DNA from: CAG-303 sp034172985
GTDB taxonomy: Bacteria; Bacillota; Clostridia; Lachnospirales; Lachnospiraceae
DNA: 5,090 bases
Direction: 5' to 3'
NCBI GenBank assembly: GCA_034172985.1
Contig: JAXFDY010000007.1
Location: 1 to 5,090 of the forward strand
The notes beneath the pieces were generated by a model. The model was given only the letters and a program-made list of their open reading frames with translations. It did not search any database and was not told the origin of the DNA. Shown here piece by piece: positions 1 through 4,939 of the stretch (position 1 is its first letter; each line of letters begins with the position of its first letter). A program made the position numbers and the translations under genes.

Positions 1-530
1 CCATTTGTTGAAACAGTTCCATTTTCACCATTAACCCCTTTTGAAAGGAATACATCAAATGTACTATTTGCATCCCCCTGCTCAGTTTTTAAATAAAAAA
101 CTTTTGTTACACAATATATTTTTTTCCCGTTTCCATTAGCAGATATACTGTCTTCATAAGTCATGCTATCACCTTCTGTCAAAGCTACTAGCTGACTCAC
201 TTCACCTTTATCATTATATATTGGTTTTTGAATTGTTCCTTTTGTTACCATCGTTGCAGGTAATAATTTTGCACCTGTAGTTCCTGTCGCCAATTCTATA
301 ACACTTCCCCAATTTCCATTGTTATCATCAGCAATCTGCAAACCGCTGGCCTCTCCGACCTTTAATGTCATATTTGTTACCTTCGCAGTATTACTCAGTG
401 TAAACCATGCATATGTTGCTCCTGACAACAACAGTACACAGATCACTGCCATCATGATTGTGTTACGCATATTGCGTTTTCTTCGTGCCTCTTTTTTGGA
501 CACTTTCTTTGTTACATTCTTTTCATCCAT
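1..530 (-). CDS. Secreted protein with SipW/TasA-type signal peptide, C-terminus beyond window
   Basis: The frame is open from an ATG at 530 to the left edge, so 176 codons are visible and the stop is missing. A GGAGG at 539-543 lies 8 nt before the ATG, which supports this start. The N-terminus has a Lys/Arg-rich stretch (residues 4-22), a hydrophobic core (about 23-37), then GATYAWFTLSNTAKVTN (37-53). An Ala-Tyr-Ala-Trp-Phe-Thr motif right after the core is the hallmark of substrates of the SipW-type signal peptidase, such as TasA and CalY, which form extracellular fibres in Bacillus. The following mature part is polar and rich in Thr, Asn and Gly, as expected for an exported beta-rich protein. 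The family is inferred from the signal region only, and the role (surface or matrix protein) is a guess. It follows the 323-residue membrane protein gene by 142 nt. Confidence 0.8.
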   Translation of the reverse strand, partial: MDEKNVTKKVSKKEARRKRNMRNTIMMAVICVLLLSGATYAWFTLSNTAKVTNMTLKVGEASGLQIADDNNGNWGSVIELATGTTGAKLLPATMVTKGTIQKPIYNDKGEVSQLVALTEGDSMTYEDSISANGNGKKIYCVTKVFYLKTEQGDANSTFDVFLSKGVNGENGTVSTN

Positions 531-590
531 AACATTTTCCTCCGTTTCCTTATTTTCTCTTGTTTTTTCAAAGCCTGTCGCTCTTACTCA

Positions 591-620
591 CATATAGCCA
601 GTGCCGGCATTCTCTGTTAA
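591..620 (-). promoter_or_regulatory. Weak candidate promoter for the SipW-type protein gene
   Basis: On the minus strand TTAACA (615-620) is followed after 18 nt by TATATG (591-596). The -35 matches the vegetative consensus at five of six positions and the -10 at four. It would give a leader of about 55 nt. No terminator is visible between the two leftmost genes, so read-through from the upstream gene is also possible. Confidence 0.3.
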
Positions 621-672
621 AACCTGTTAATATATGCTAATCTCCCGCAATTTGCAGAAGAATACAGCCCAT

Positions 673-1644
673 TTAATCTGCAATGGAAAATTTCATATTA
701 AACTCCACATAGCCGCCTAATATATCGTTTACACATTCCGGATCCTCACCCTCAAGCCAGATCACCACAGTAAACTTATCTACTTCATCCACATCCATAT
801 CTTTCCTGATTTCTTCACACACAACCTGGTCTGACACAAACGGAATAGTTCTCAACTGATAGATTCCATCCAAATCGGTAAATTCATGATAACGAATCAC
901 TTCTTCTGTGATATAGCCTGGATTCTCATCGGAAATAGTAGATAATTGATACTCCGGATCAGCAGCATCTTCCACAAAAGGGAATTGCCATCTGGAATAC
1001 TGGCACTCTTCATGCCCCTCCTGATTCGGTGCTGCATAAATGACTTGTTTTCCATTATGGTATACCATCAGCCAGGTTGCTTTCTCCGCTCCCTTATATT
1101 TATTTTTTATAGTGATGGTATAAGAATAATCATGCTTTCTTGTTGTTTTATTTTTTAAATAAAATGTATATGCCACATAATTTTCCCCATTGTGTTTTCC
1201 ATCTACATTCATGACGTTTTCATCAATCTCAGCAATATTAATATTATCCGCATCCTCCACCGCATCATCCCGAAGGGTCACCAGCCATTCACTAAAATCA
1301 GTGGTTTCCGATAATATAAATCCTTCATTTGCCATAGGCTGGTCGAGTCGGATAACAAATTCACCTTTTCCTGTATAAAATGCTGCAAATATGTAACAAG
1401 CCACCAAAATCGCCGTCAGTATAACAATTGTCTGCCATGCCGCAACCACACGGAATATACTTCGTGTAAAGCTGCCGATTCCCACATACCAGTGACGAAA
1501 TTTATTCACCCAGTCGAATCGATTCCAAAATCCGGCTTGTCTCTCCATTCGTTTGATATCTCTATCCCCATGAAGTGAAGAATTTTTCTTTTTTCGTTTT
1601 GTCTTTTTCGGTTGTGAATTTTCATTGACATACTGTTTACTCAT
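673..1644 (-). CDS. Single-pass membrane protein of unknown function with TasA/SipW-substrate-like C-terminus
   Basis: This 323-residue protein is not one I recognise by name. It starts with a very basic cytoplasmic segment (KKTKRKKK at 13-20) and has one hydrophobic helix at about 66-90. The remaining 230 residues are acidic and probably outside the cell. Near the end, FTVVIWLEGEDPEC (291-304) and the last strand GGYVEFNMKFSI (310-321) resemble the C-terminal signature I associate with clostridial proteins bearing SipW-type signals. The next gene downstream encodes such a protein, so a shared surface or fibre locus is likely. There is no lipobox and no clear cleavage motif after the helix, so I infer a membrane-anchored protein. 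The ATG has GAGGTG at 1650-1655, 5 nt upstream, and a good promoter lies at 1683-1711. Membrane topology is clear; function is not. Confidence 0.8.
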   Translation of the reverse strand: MSKQYVNENSQPKKTKRKKKNSSLHGDRDIKRMERQAGFWNRFDWVNKFRHWYVGIGSFTRSIFRVVAAWQTIVILTAILVACYIFAAFYTGKGEFVIRLDQPMANEGFILSETTDFSEWLVTLRDDAVEDADNINIAEIDENVMNVDGKHNGENYVAYTFYLKNKTTRKHDYSYTITIKNKYKGAEKATWLMVYHNGKQVIYAAPNQEGHEECQYSRWQFPFVEDAADPEYQLSTISDENPGYITEEVIRYHEFTDLDGIYQLRTIPFVSDQVVCEEIRKDMDVDEVDKFTVVIWLEGEDPECVNDILGGYVEFNMKFSIAD

Positions 1645-1682
1645 CCACTCACCTCATATATAATTTTTGTCTTATTTAGTCA

Positions 1683-1711
1683 ATATTACTACATTTTCCG
1701 CCATTTTTCAA
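1683..1711 (-). promoter_or_regulatory. Promoter of the 323-residue membrane protein gene
   Basis: On the minus strand TTGAAA (1706-1711) and TAATAT (1683-1688) are separated by exactly 17 nt. Transcription would start near 1676, giving a leader of about 30 nt with the GAGGTG ribosome binding site inside it. A vegetative sigma factor promoter is inferred. Confidence 0.6.
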
Positions 1712-1783
1712 CAAAAAGAGTAATTTTTGCTGCATAAAACATAATAATTTACAAATGGGTATGACTGTCTTTCTGTTCAAAGC

Positions 1784-1828
1784 AAAAAAAATCAGACAAC
1801 GACATCATCAACCATGTCATTATCTGAT
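1784..1828 (-). terminator. Intrinsic terminator of the tRNA-Leu unit
   Basis: On the minus strand the arms at 1814-1828 and 1791-1805 form a 15-bp stem with two G-U wobbles and an 8-nt loop (1806-1813). Eight U residues follow (1784-1791; the first U belongs to the last base pair). It starts 13 nt after the tRNA 3' end. It is also the first convincing terminator downstream of rplT. Confidence 0.9.
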
Positions 1829-1840
1829 ATCCATATAGAG

Positions 1841-1925
1841 TGCAGTTGACGGGACTTGAACCCGAACCCACGAAATGTGGACTAGAACCTGAATCTAGCG
1901 CGTATGCCAATTCCGCCACAACTGC
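1841..1925 (-). tRNA. tRNA-Leu (anticodon CAG)
   Basis: The minus strand folds as a class II tRNA of 85 nt. The acceptor arms are GCAGTTG (1919-1925) and CAACTGC (1842-1848), with A at the discriminator position 1841. The D-arm region begins TGGCGGAATTGG, the usual form for leucine tRNAs. The anticodon arm has stem CTAGA/TCTAG and loop TTCAGGT, giving anticodon CAG, which reads CUG. The variable arm is long, and the T arm GGGTTCAAGTCCC-like region (GGTTCAAGTCC core) is intact. The 3' CCA is not encoded: the bases after A73 are CTC, so CCA must be added after transcription. The gene has its own promoter and terminator. Sequence fit is strong throughout. Confidence 0.95.
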
Positions 1926-1953
1926 ATGTTTTCTCATTTCTGAGCACCGATAT

Positions 1954-1982
1954 AGTATACTACAGATCTTTTTTGTTTGCAA
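1954..1982 (-). promoter_or_regulatory. Promoter of tRNA-Leu
   Basis: On the minus strand TTGCAA (1977-1982) is followed after 17 nt by TATACT (1954-1959). The expected start is near 1947, about 22 nt before the mature tRNA 5' end, a normal distance for a tRNA leader. The -35 lies about 20 bp from the duplicated target site of the MITE, so the insertion left the promoter intact. Confidence 0.75.
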
Positions 1983-2003
1983 GTATTTTTTGAAACTTTT
2001 TCA

Positions 2004-2011
2004 ATTTTTTA
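2004..2011. repeat. Left copy of 8-bp target site duplication
   Basis: ATTTTTTA directly abuts the left inverted repeat of the MITE. The identical octamer at 2177-2184 abuts the right end. The low complexity of the octamer leaves some chance of coincidence, but both copies sit exactly at the ends. Confidence 0.65.
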
Positions 2012-2176
2012 GTAACAGTTCAGCCATAGGATGATAGGATAACCGAATCACGCTTGCATGAATGAGGTTGTTCTATATCCTATGAGCGAAATGCCCGTTT
2101 ATGAGCAAAGATAGCTGCGCAGCAGCGAAAATCACTGAAAGTGTGGCTTTGCGAATGGTGTGGGCTGAACTGTTAC
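2012..2176. mobile_element. Non-autonomous IS66-type element (MITE), 165 bp
   Basis: The element is bounded by perfect 14-bp inverted repeats, GTAACAGTTCAGCC at 2012-2025 and its complement at 2163-2176. It is flanked by an 8-bp direct repeat ATTTTTTA at 2004-2011 and 2177-2184, which reads as a target site duplication. Inverted repeats that begin 5'-GTAA and 8-bp duplications are known hallmarks of the IS66 family. There is no open reading frame of useful size inside, so it would need a transposase in trans. The interior holds further pairing arms (ATAGGATA at 2034-2041 with TATCCTAT at 2076-2083; GCAAAG at 2105-2110 with CTTTGC at 2147-2152). It also holds a GCTGCGCAGC palindrome and two TATGAGC copies (2081, 2100). 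The family assignment is inferred from ends and duplication length. Confidence 0.75.
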
Positions 2177-2184
2177 ATTTTTTA
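2177..2184. repeat. Right copy of 8-bp target site duplication
   Basis: ATTTTTTA follows the right inverted repeat of the MITE without a gap and matches the octamer at 2004-2011. Confidence 0.65.
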
Positions 2185-2214
2185 GTTACTATTCACAGAC
2201 ACTCCTTATCCAGC

Positions 2215-2571
2215 TTAAGCTAATTTTGACTTCGCTGTCTCAGCAAGCTTAGCAAAACCAGCTGCATCATTCACTGCCATTTCAGCAAGCATCTTTCTAT
2301 TCATTTCGATACCTGCGAGCTTTAATCCATACATAAACTTGCTGTATGAAAGTCCATTCATTCTAGCAGCAGCATTGATACGAGCAATCCACAACTGTCT
2401 GAACTGTCTCTTTCTCTCTTTTCTACCAGCATATGAGCTTGTCAAAGCTCTCATAACTGACTGCTTAGCAACTCTGTACTGCTTTGATCTGGCTCCTCTA
2501 TATCCTTTAGCGAGCTTTAAAACTCTGTTATGTCTCTTCTTAGCGCCTAAACCGCCTTTAACTCTTGCCAT
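2215..2571 (-). CDS. rplT: Large ribosomal subunit protein bL20
   Basis: This 118-residue protein has the normal full length of bL20. It shows the family's conserved start MARVKGG, the basic N-terminal extension KRHNRVLKLAKGYRGARSK (13-31), and the core RKERKRQFRQLWIARINAA (50-68). bL20 binds 23S rRNA early in 50S assembly. In Firmicutes it is also the repressor of its own operon through the infC leader. The ATG is preceded by AGGAGG (2580-2585) at 8 nt. It is the last gene of infC-rpmI-rplT, 28 nt after rpmI. No intrinsic terminator follows the stop; the MITE begins about 30 nt further on, and the first clear terminator is the one behind tRNA-Leu. Identification is secure. Confidence 0.98.
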   Translation of the reverse strand: MARVKGGLGAKKRHNRVLKLAKGYRGARSKQYRVAKQSVMRALTSSYAGRKERKRQFRQLWIARINAAARMNGLSYSKFMYGLKLAGIEMNRKMLAEMAVNDAAGFAKLAETAKSKLA

Positions 2572-2599
2572 CTTAGTTTCCTCCTAATCTAAATACATC

Positions 2600-2797
2600 T
2601 TATAAGTATGGTAAAATCTTCTTCATTGCCTTTACATTTGTTGCATCTGCTACTGTTGATTTTCTTAAGTTTCTCTTTCTCTTAGTAGACTTCTTTGTAA
2701 GAATGTGGCTCTTGTAAGCTTTCATTCTCTTTAACTTTCCTGTACCTGTCTTTTTAAAACGCTTTGCAGCAGCTCTACTTGTCTTTAACTTTGGCAT
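2600..2797 (-). CDS. rpmI: Large ribosomal subunit protein bL35
   Basis: The product has 65 residues, the usual bL35 length, and begins MPKLKTSRAAAKRFKKTGTG, the conserved bL35 N-terminus. It is extremely basic, as expected for a protein buried in 23S rRNA. Later conserved segments include SHILTKKSTKRKRNLRK (30-46) and the terminal ILPYL. The ATG has AGGAGG at 2805-2810 with 7-nt spacing. It lies between infC (40 nt upstream) and rplT (28 nt downstream), the classical gene order, and no promoter is visible between the genes. Translation within the operon presumably uses each gene's own strong ribosome binding site. Confidence 0.98.
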   Translation of the reverse strand: MPKLKTSRAAAKRFKKTGTGKLKRMKAYKSHILTKKSTKRKRNLRKSTVADATNVKAMKKILPYL

Positions 2798-2837
2798 GTT
2801 TATTCCTCCTTAAACTCTTTCCACTGTTTTATTTTAA

Positions 2838-3344
2838 CTATTTCTTTTCAGTTAAAACCATCATAATGCTCTTGCCTTCCTGTTTTGCAGGTTTTTCAAT
2901 CACCGCTACTTCTGAAAGCATATCTGCGAAATCATCCAGAATATGTTTACTGCTCTGGATATGAGCCATCTCTCTTCCTCTGAATCTCAGTGTAATCTTC
3001 ACTTTATCACCCTTAGCGATAAATTTTCTCGCCATATTGACTTTTGTATTTAAGTCATTTGACTCGATATTTGGCGAAAGACGAATTTCCTTAATTTCAA
3101 CTGTTTTCTGTTTTTTCTTCGCTTCCTTTTCCTTGCGGGCAGGTTCATAACGGTACTTTCCGTAATCAATGATTTTGCACACCGGTGGTTTTGCATTTGG
3201 TGCAATCTTAACCAAATCCAGCTCTGCTTCTTTTGCAAGCTTCAACGCATCCTTTGCACTCATGATTCCCAGCTGTTCTCCGTCTTCTCCGATCAAACGA
3301 ATCTCTTTATCTCTGATTTGTTCGTTAATTAATAATTCGCTAAT
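2838..3344 (-). CDS. infC: Translation initiation factor IF-3, AUU start
   Basis: IF-3 binds the 30S subunit, prevents premature joining of 50S and checks start-codon and initiator-tRNA choice. With the start placed at ATT (3342-3344) it has 168 residues, the usual length. The N-domain shows LINEQIRDKEIRLIGEDGEQLG, and the signature KIAPNAKPPVCKIIDYGKYR leads into the basic linker. The C-domain begins at EIRLSPNI and carries the 30S-binding segment KVKITLRFRGREM. The frame can be extended to a TTG at 3357-3359, but this would make the GGAGG ribosome binding site part of the coding sequence. GGAGG lies 8 nt before the ATT, as for the other genes here. AUU starts are well known for infC and make it sensitive to its own product. 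It is the first gene of infC-rpmI-rplT. Confidence 0.96.
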   Translation of the reverse strand: MSELLINEQIRDKEIRLIGEDGEQLGIMSAKDALKLAKEAELDLVKIAPNAKPPVCKIIDYGKYRYEPARKEKEAKKKQKTVEIKEIRLSPNIESNDLNTKVNMARKFIAKGDKVKITLRFRGREMAHIQSSKHILDDFADMLSEVAVIEKPAKQEGKSIMMVLTEKK

Positions 3345-3357
3345 AGTAGGCACCTCC
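3342..3357 (-). promoter_or_regulatory. infC: infC ribosome binding site and AUU initiation codon
   Basis: GGAGG at 3353-3357 is followed by 8 nt and then ATT at 3342-3344. This decides the start: the upstream TTG overlaps the GGAGG itself and has no other ribosome binding site. Known IF-3 biology (it rejects non-AUG/GUG/UUG starts) implies negative feedback on translation. Confidence 0.85.
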
Positions 3358-3371
3358 AATTACAACAAAAT

Positions 3372-3398
3372 AAAAAAGTGAATAGCACAACTATCCAC
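3372..3398 (-). terminator. Attenuator terminator in the infC leader
   Basis: On the minus strand GTGGATAG (3391-3398) and CTATTCAC (3378-3385) form an 8-bp stem with one G-U wobble, closed by a 5-nt loop, followed by six U residues (3372-3377) and then AUUUU. It lies wholly upstream of the infC ribosome binding site, so it acts as a conditional terminator and not as the end of an upstream gene. Confidence 0.8.
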
Positions 3399-3493
3399 CT
3401 AATTTCATACATAAATCATCTAAGACTATATATTAACACCAAACGCCCGATTGCTTTTGGGTGAGAGCGGATAACTCTGCTTTGTTTTTAACC
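3372..3493 (-). ncRNA. Leader of infC-rpmI-rplT, L20-leader-type attenuator
   Basis: About 120 nt of untranslated RNA lie between the predicted start (near 3493) and the end of a terminator upstream of infC. The leader contains a hairpin with arms CACCCAAA (3456-3463) and TTTGGTG (3437-3443), and a terminator (3372-3398). A third segment, 3467-3476, can pair over 10 bp with the 5' arm of that terminator (3389-3398), with three G-U wobbles. Pairing it to the early segment would disrupt the terminator, so the two folds exclude each other. Known leaders before this operon in Firmicutes bind L20 and cause premature termination. I infer the same here from position and architecture; membership of the Rfam L20 leader family has not been tested. 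Confidence 0.7.
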
Positions 3494-3499
3494 TTGGAT

Positions 3500-3528
3500 A
3501 TATTATCACAACATTTTTTATATGTCAA
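3500..3528 (-). promoter_or_regulatory. Promoter of the infC-rpmI-rplT operon
   Basis: On the minus strand a perfect TTGACA (3523-3528) is followed after 17 nt by TAATAT (3500-3505), with a TGA extension just before the -10. This is one of the two strongest promoters in the window, as fits a translation operon. The predicted start is near 3493, leaving a leader of about 150 nt before infC. Confidence 0.85.
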
Positions 3529-3540
3529 CAACTTTTTTAT

Positions 3541-3593
3541 GTAATAGTTCAGAATCCTCCTAAAATGTATAGGGGCAGATTCTGAACTGTTAC
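3541..3593. repeat. 53-bp inverted repeat with IS66-like ends
   Basis: A 16-bp inverted repeat, GTAATAGTTCAGAATC at 3541-3556 and GATTCTGAACTGTTAC at 3578-3593, has one mismatch that would be a G-U pair in RNA. Part of the 21-nt centre also pairs (CCTA at 3559-3562 with TAGG at 3570-3573). The outer 12 bp of the right end equal the ends of the MITE at 2012-2176. No clear 8-bp duplication flanks it. It sits 8 nt after the stop of the DUF1540 gene and 12 bp upstream of the infC -35 box. It could be a shortened relative of the MITE or a recruited mRNA 3'-end hairpin. Confidence 0.7.
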
Positions 3594-3601
3594 TTATGCT
3601 T

Positions 3602-3919
3602 TTAGCCGCGGCATGAAAATGTTCCGCATTCCGTATCAGTACACTCGCAGGCATCATTTCCACGAATACCGATATTATCTGCTCCACATTTACAATTTTC
3701 ATTATAAACGCAATGAGTTGCAGTGCAGTCTACTTTATTTTCTGCATCCGGCATCCCCATAGCATTCATACATCTGTTTTCCTTTCTGACTTTAAAACTG
3801 CCACAGGCTGTTTCATCCATTTTATCTGCATTCTTACCTTCCACCTTGATTTTATCAAGGCTGCATCTCTCATCTACATTGTAATGACATGTTGTTACAG
3901 TGCAATCTAAAACCGGCAT
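3602..3919 (-). CDS. Cysteine-rich protein with two DUF1540 units
   Basis: The 105-residue product consists of two related units. Unit 1 (about 4-43) reads LDCTVTTCHYN...C...TACGSFKV, with Cys 6, 11, 19 and 39. Unit 2 (about 63-103) reads VDCTATHCVYN...C.C...TECGTFSC, with Cys 65, 70, 76, 78, 91, 93, 98 and 103. Cys50 lies in the linker, making 13 cysteines in all. This Cys pattern with the YN and TxCGxF motifs is that of DUF1540, a domain common in clostridia. Metal binding is likely from the spacing, but the function is unknown. There is no signal peptide, so the protein is presumably cytoplasmic. The ATG has AAGGAG (3927-3932) at 7 nt. The gene lies 103 nt after pdaA with no terminator or clear promoter between, so co-transcription is possible. 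Confidence 0.9.
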   Translation of the reverse strand: MPVLDCTVTTCHYNVDERCSLDKIKVEGKNADKMDETACGSFKVRKENRCMNAMGMPDAENKVDCTATHCVYNENCKCGADNIGIRGNDACECTDTECGTFSCRG

Positions 3920-4022
3920 CTCTTTTCTCCTTTTCTCCGACTTATCGTCTTACCTATATTTAGCTTCCATAGCAGGAAACCATAGTCTTATTATTACACT
4001 GTTTTTTTGTTTTATTCCGTTT

Positions 4023-4892
4023 CTAACGCTCATATTTTACAAATTCATAACCATTTTCCCTGGCATAATCGATAAATTCTCCGAGCACAGCTGTATTTGT
4101 AGCTGATACGGCATGCAGCAGATAAATGGCTCCATTATGAATTCTTCCTTCCATTTTCTTTAAAGCTTCCGCCTCCGAAGGCTGCTTATCCGGATCCCAG
4201 TCTGCATAAGCAAAACTCCATAGCACCGTCTTATAGCCTGCACTGGCAGCCACAGCTAATGACTGTTCACTAAAAATACCTGCCGGCGGTCTGAAGAGGT
4301 ACATGTCATACTGATATGTATTTTTCACATACTCATGCAGGGTCTGATATTCATTCAGCTGTTCTTCGATAGAAAGCGAAGGCATTCCCTTTGCAGGATG
4401 TGTGACACTGTGATTTCCAATCACATGATTTTCCTCTATCATTCGTTTTATTAATGCTCCTTGTTCTTTCGCATAGGGCATAGTTACAAAGAATACCGCA
4501 CTTACCTCTTTTTCTTTCAAGATATCCAGAATTTTCTCTGTATACCCATTTTCGTACCCCTCATCAAAAGTCAGATAAATCACTTTTTCATTTTCTTTTA
4601 AAAAGTCCGCCCACAGCGTCTCATATTTTTGTTGAAATGCAACAGACGCCACCGGACGATTGTCATCTCCCGTCTGAATACCAGGCCCCCATGTCACTAC
4701 ATCATTCGAATAAGAAGATAAATCCTCCAAAACCGGTGCCGGCGGTGCCTCGGTCGTACTCTCCTGCTGCGTCTCTTCCTGTATTTCTTCCTTTATTATA
4801 TTCTTCTCTTTCTGATTTGTTTTGATGCATCCGCTTACAAAACAGCAAAATACAAGTGTCATAATCACAGAAAGACAAACATTTTTTTTCAA
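4023..4892 (-). CDS. pdaA: PdaA-type polysaccharide deacetylase lipoprotein
   Basis: The predicted 289-residue protein has a lipoprotein signal (MKKN, hydrophobic core, lipobox VSGC with Cys22). A Glu/Gln/Thr/Pro-rich linker follows (about 23-55), then a carbohydrate esterase family 4 (NodB) domain (about 103-287). Its motifs are TFDEGYENGY (108-117, Asp110), GNHSVTHP (159-166, metal-ligand His161 and His165), RPPAGIFSE (201-209), ADWD (230-233) and LLHAVS (258-263, His260). These match the PdaA subfamily, which de-N-acetylates muramic acid on the way to muramic delta-lactam in spore cortex. Motif 1 has Glu111 where many relatives have a second Asp. The frame extends to a TTG at 4923-4925, but that codon lacks a ribosome binding site. 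The TTG at 4890-4892 has GGAG at 7 nt. The exact substrate is inferred; another peptidoglycan deacetylase role is possible. Confidence 0.85.
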   Translation of the reverse strand: MKKNVCLSVIMTLVFCCFVSGCIKTNQKEKNIIKEEIQEETQQESTTEAPPAPVLEDLSSYSNDVVTWGPGIQTGDDNRPVASVAFQQKYETLWADFLKENEKVIYLTFDEGYENGYTEKILDILKEKEVSAVFFVTMPYAKEQGALIKRMIEENHVIGNHSVTHPAKGMPSLSIEEQLNEYQTLHEYVKNTYQYDMYLFRPPAGIFSEQSLAVAASAGYKTVLWSFAYADWDPDKQPSEAEALKKMEGRIHNGAIYLLHAVSATNTAVLGEFIDYARENGYEFVKYER

Positions 4893-4903
4893 GCTGATGC
4901 TCC
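4890..4903 (-). promoter_or_regulatory. pdaA: Ribosome binding site deciding the TTG start of pdaA
   Basis: GGAG (4900-4903) is followed by 7 nt and TTG (4890-4892). Starting here gives a standard lipoprotein signal peptide with Cys22. The alternative TTG at 4923-4925 has no Shine-Dalgarno sequence and lies about where transcription would begin. Confidence 0.6.
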
Positions 4904-4933
4904 ATCTTTTCTTTTCTATATTCAATCAATTGT

Positions 4934-4939
4934 ATTATA
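4934..4939 (-). promoter_or_regulatory. Candidate -10 box for pdaA
   Basis: A perfect TATAAT on the minus strand lies about 40 bp before the preferred TTG start. The -35 region at 17-19 nt is poor (the best is CTGAAT), so this promoter may be weak, may need an activator, or may be chance in AT-rich DNA. Confidence 0.35.

Noticed and set aside
319..597. Plus-strand 92-residue hydrophobic frame
   Set aside because: It is the antisense of the SipW-type protein gene, whose signal peptide and ribosome binding site are convincing.
1655..1683. TTGACT with a TATA-like stretch just before the 323-residue gene as its promoter
   Set aside because: Transcription would begin inside or after the ribosome binding site. 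The TTGAAA/TAATAT pair at 1683-1711 gives a normal leader.
1749..1982. Minus-strand 77-residue reading frame, and the plus-strand frame opposite
   Set aside because: Both run across the tRNA-Leu gene and its promoter or terminator and have no ribosome binding site or recognisable protein.
2163..2217. MITE end hairpin as the rplT terminator
   Set aside because: The arms are 137 bp apart and the bases that follow on the minus strand are an A-run, so it does not fit a rho-independent terminator.
3345..3359. Upstream TTG start giving a five-residue longer IF-3
   Set aside because: The GGAGG ribosome binding site would lie within codons 1-3 of that frame, and no other binding site precedes the TTG.
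3541..3593. Short inverted repeat as an intrinsic terminator of the DUF1540 gene
   Set aside because: The minus-strand bases after the stem are AUAAAAAAG, with no U-tract.
3533..3601. 8-bp target duplication around the short inverted repeat
   Set aside because: The flanks share only TTAT, which is expected by chance in AT-rich DNA.
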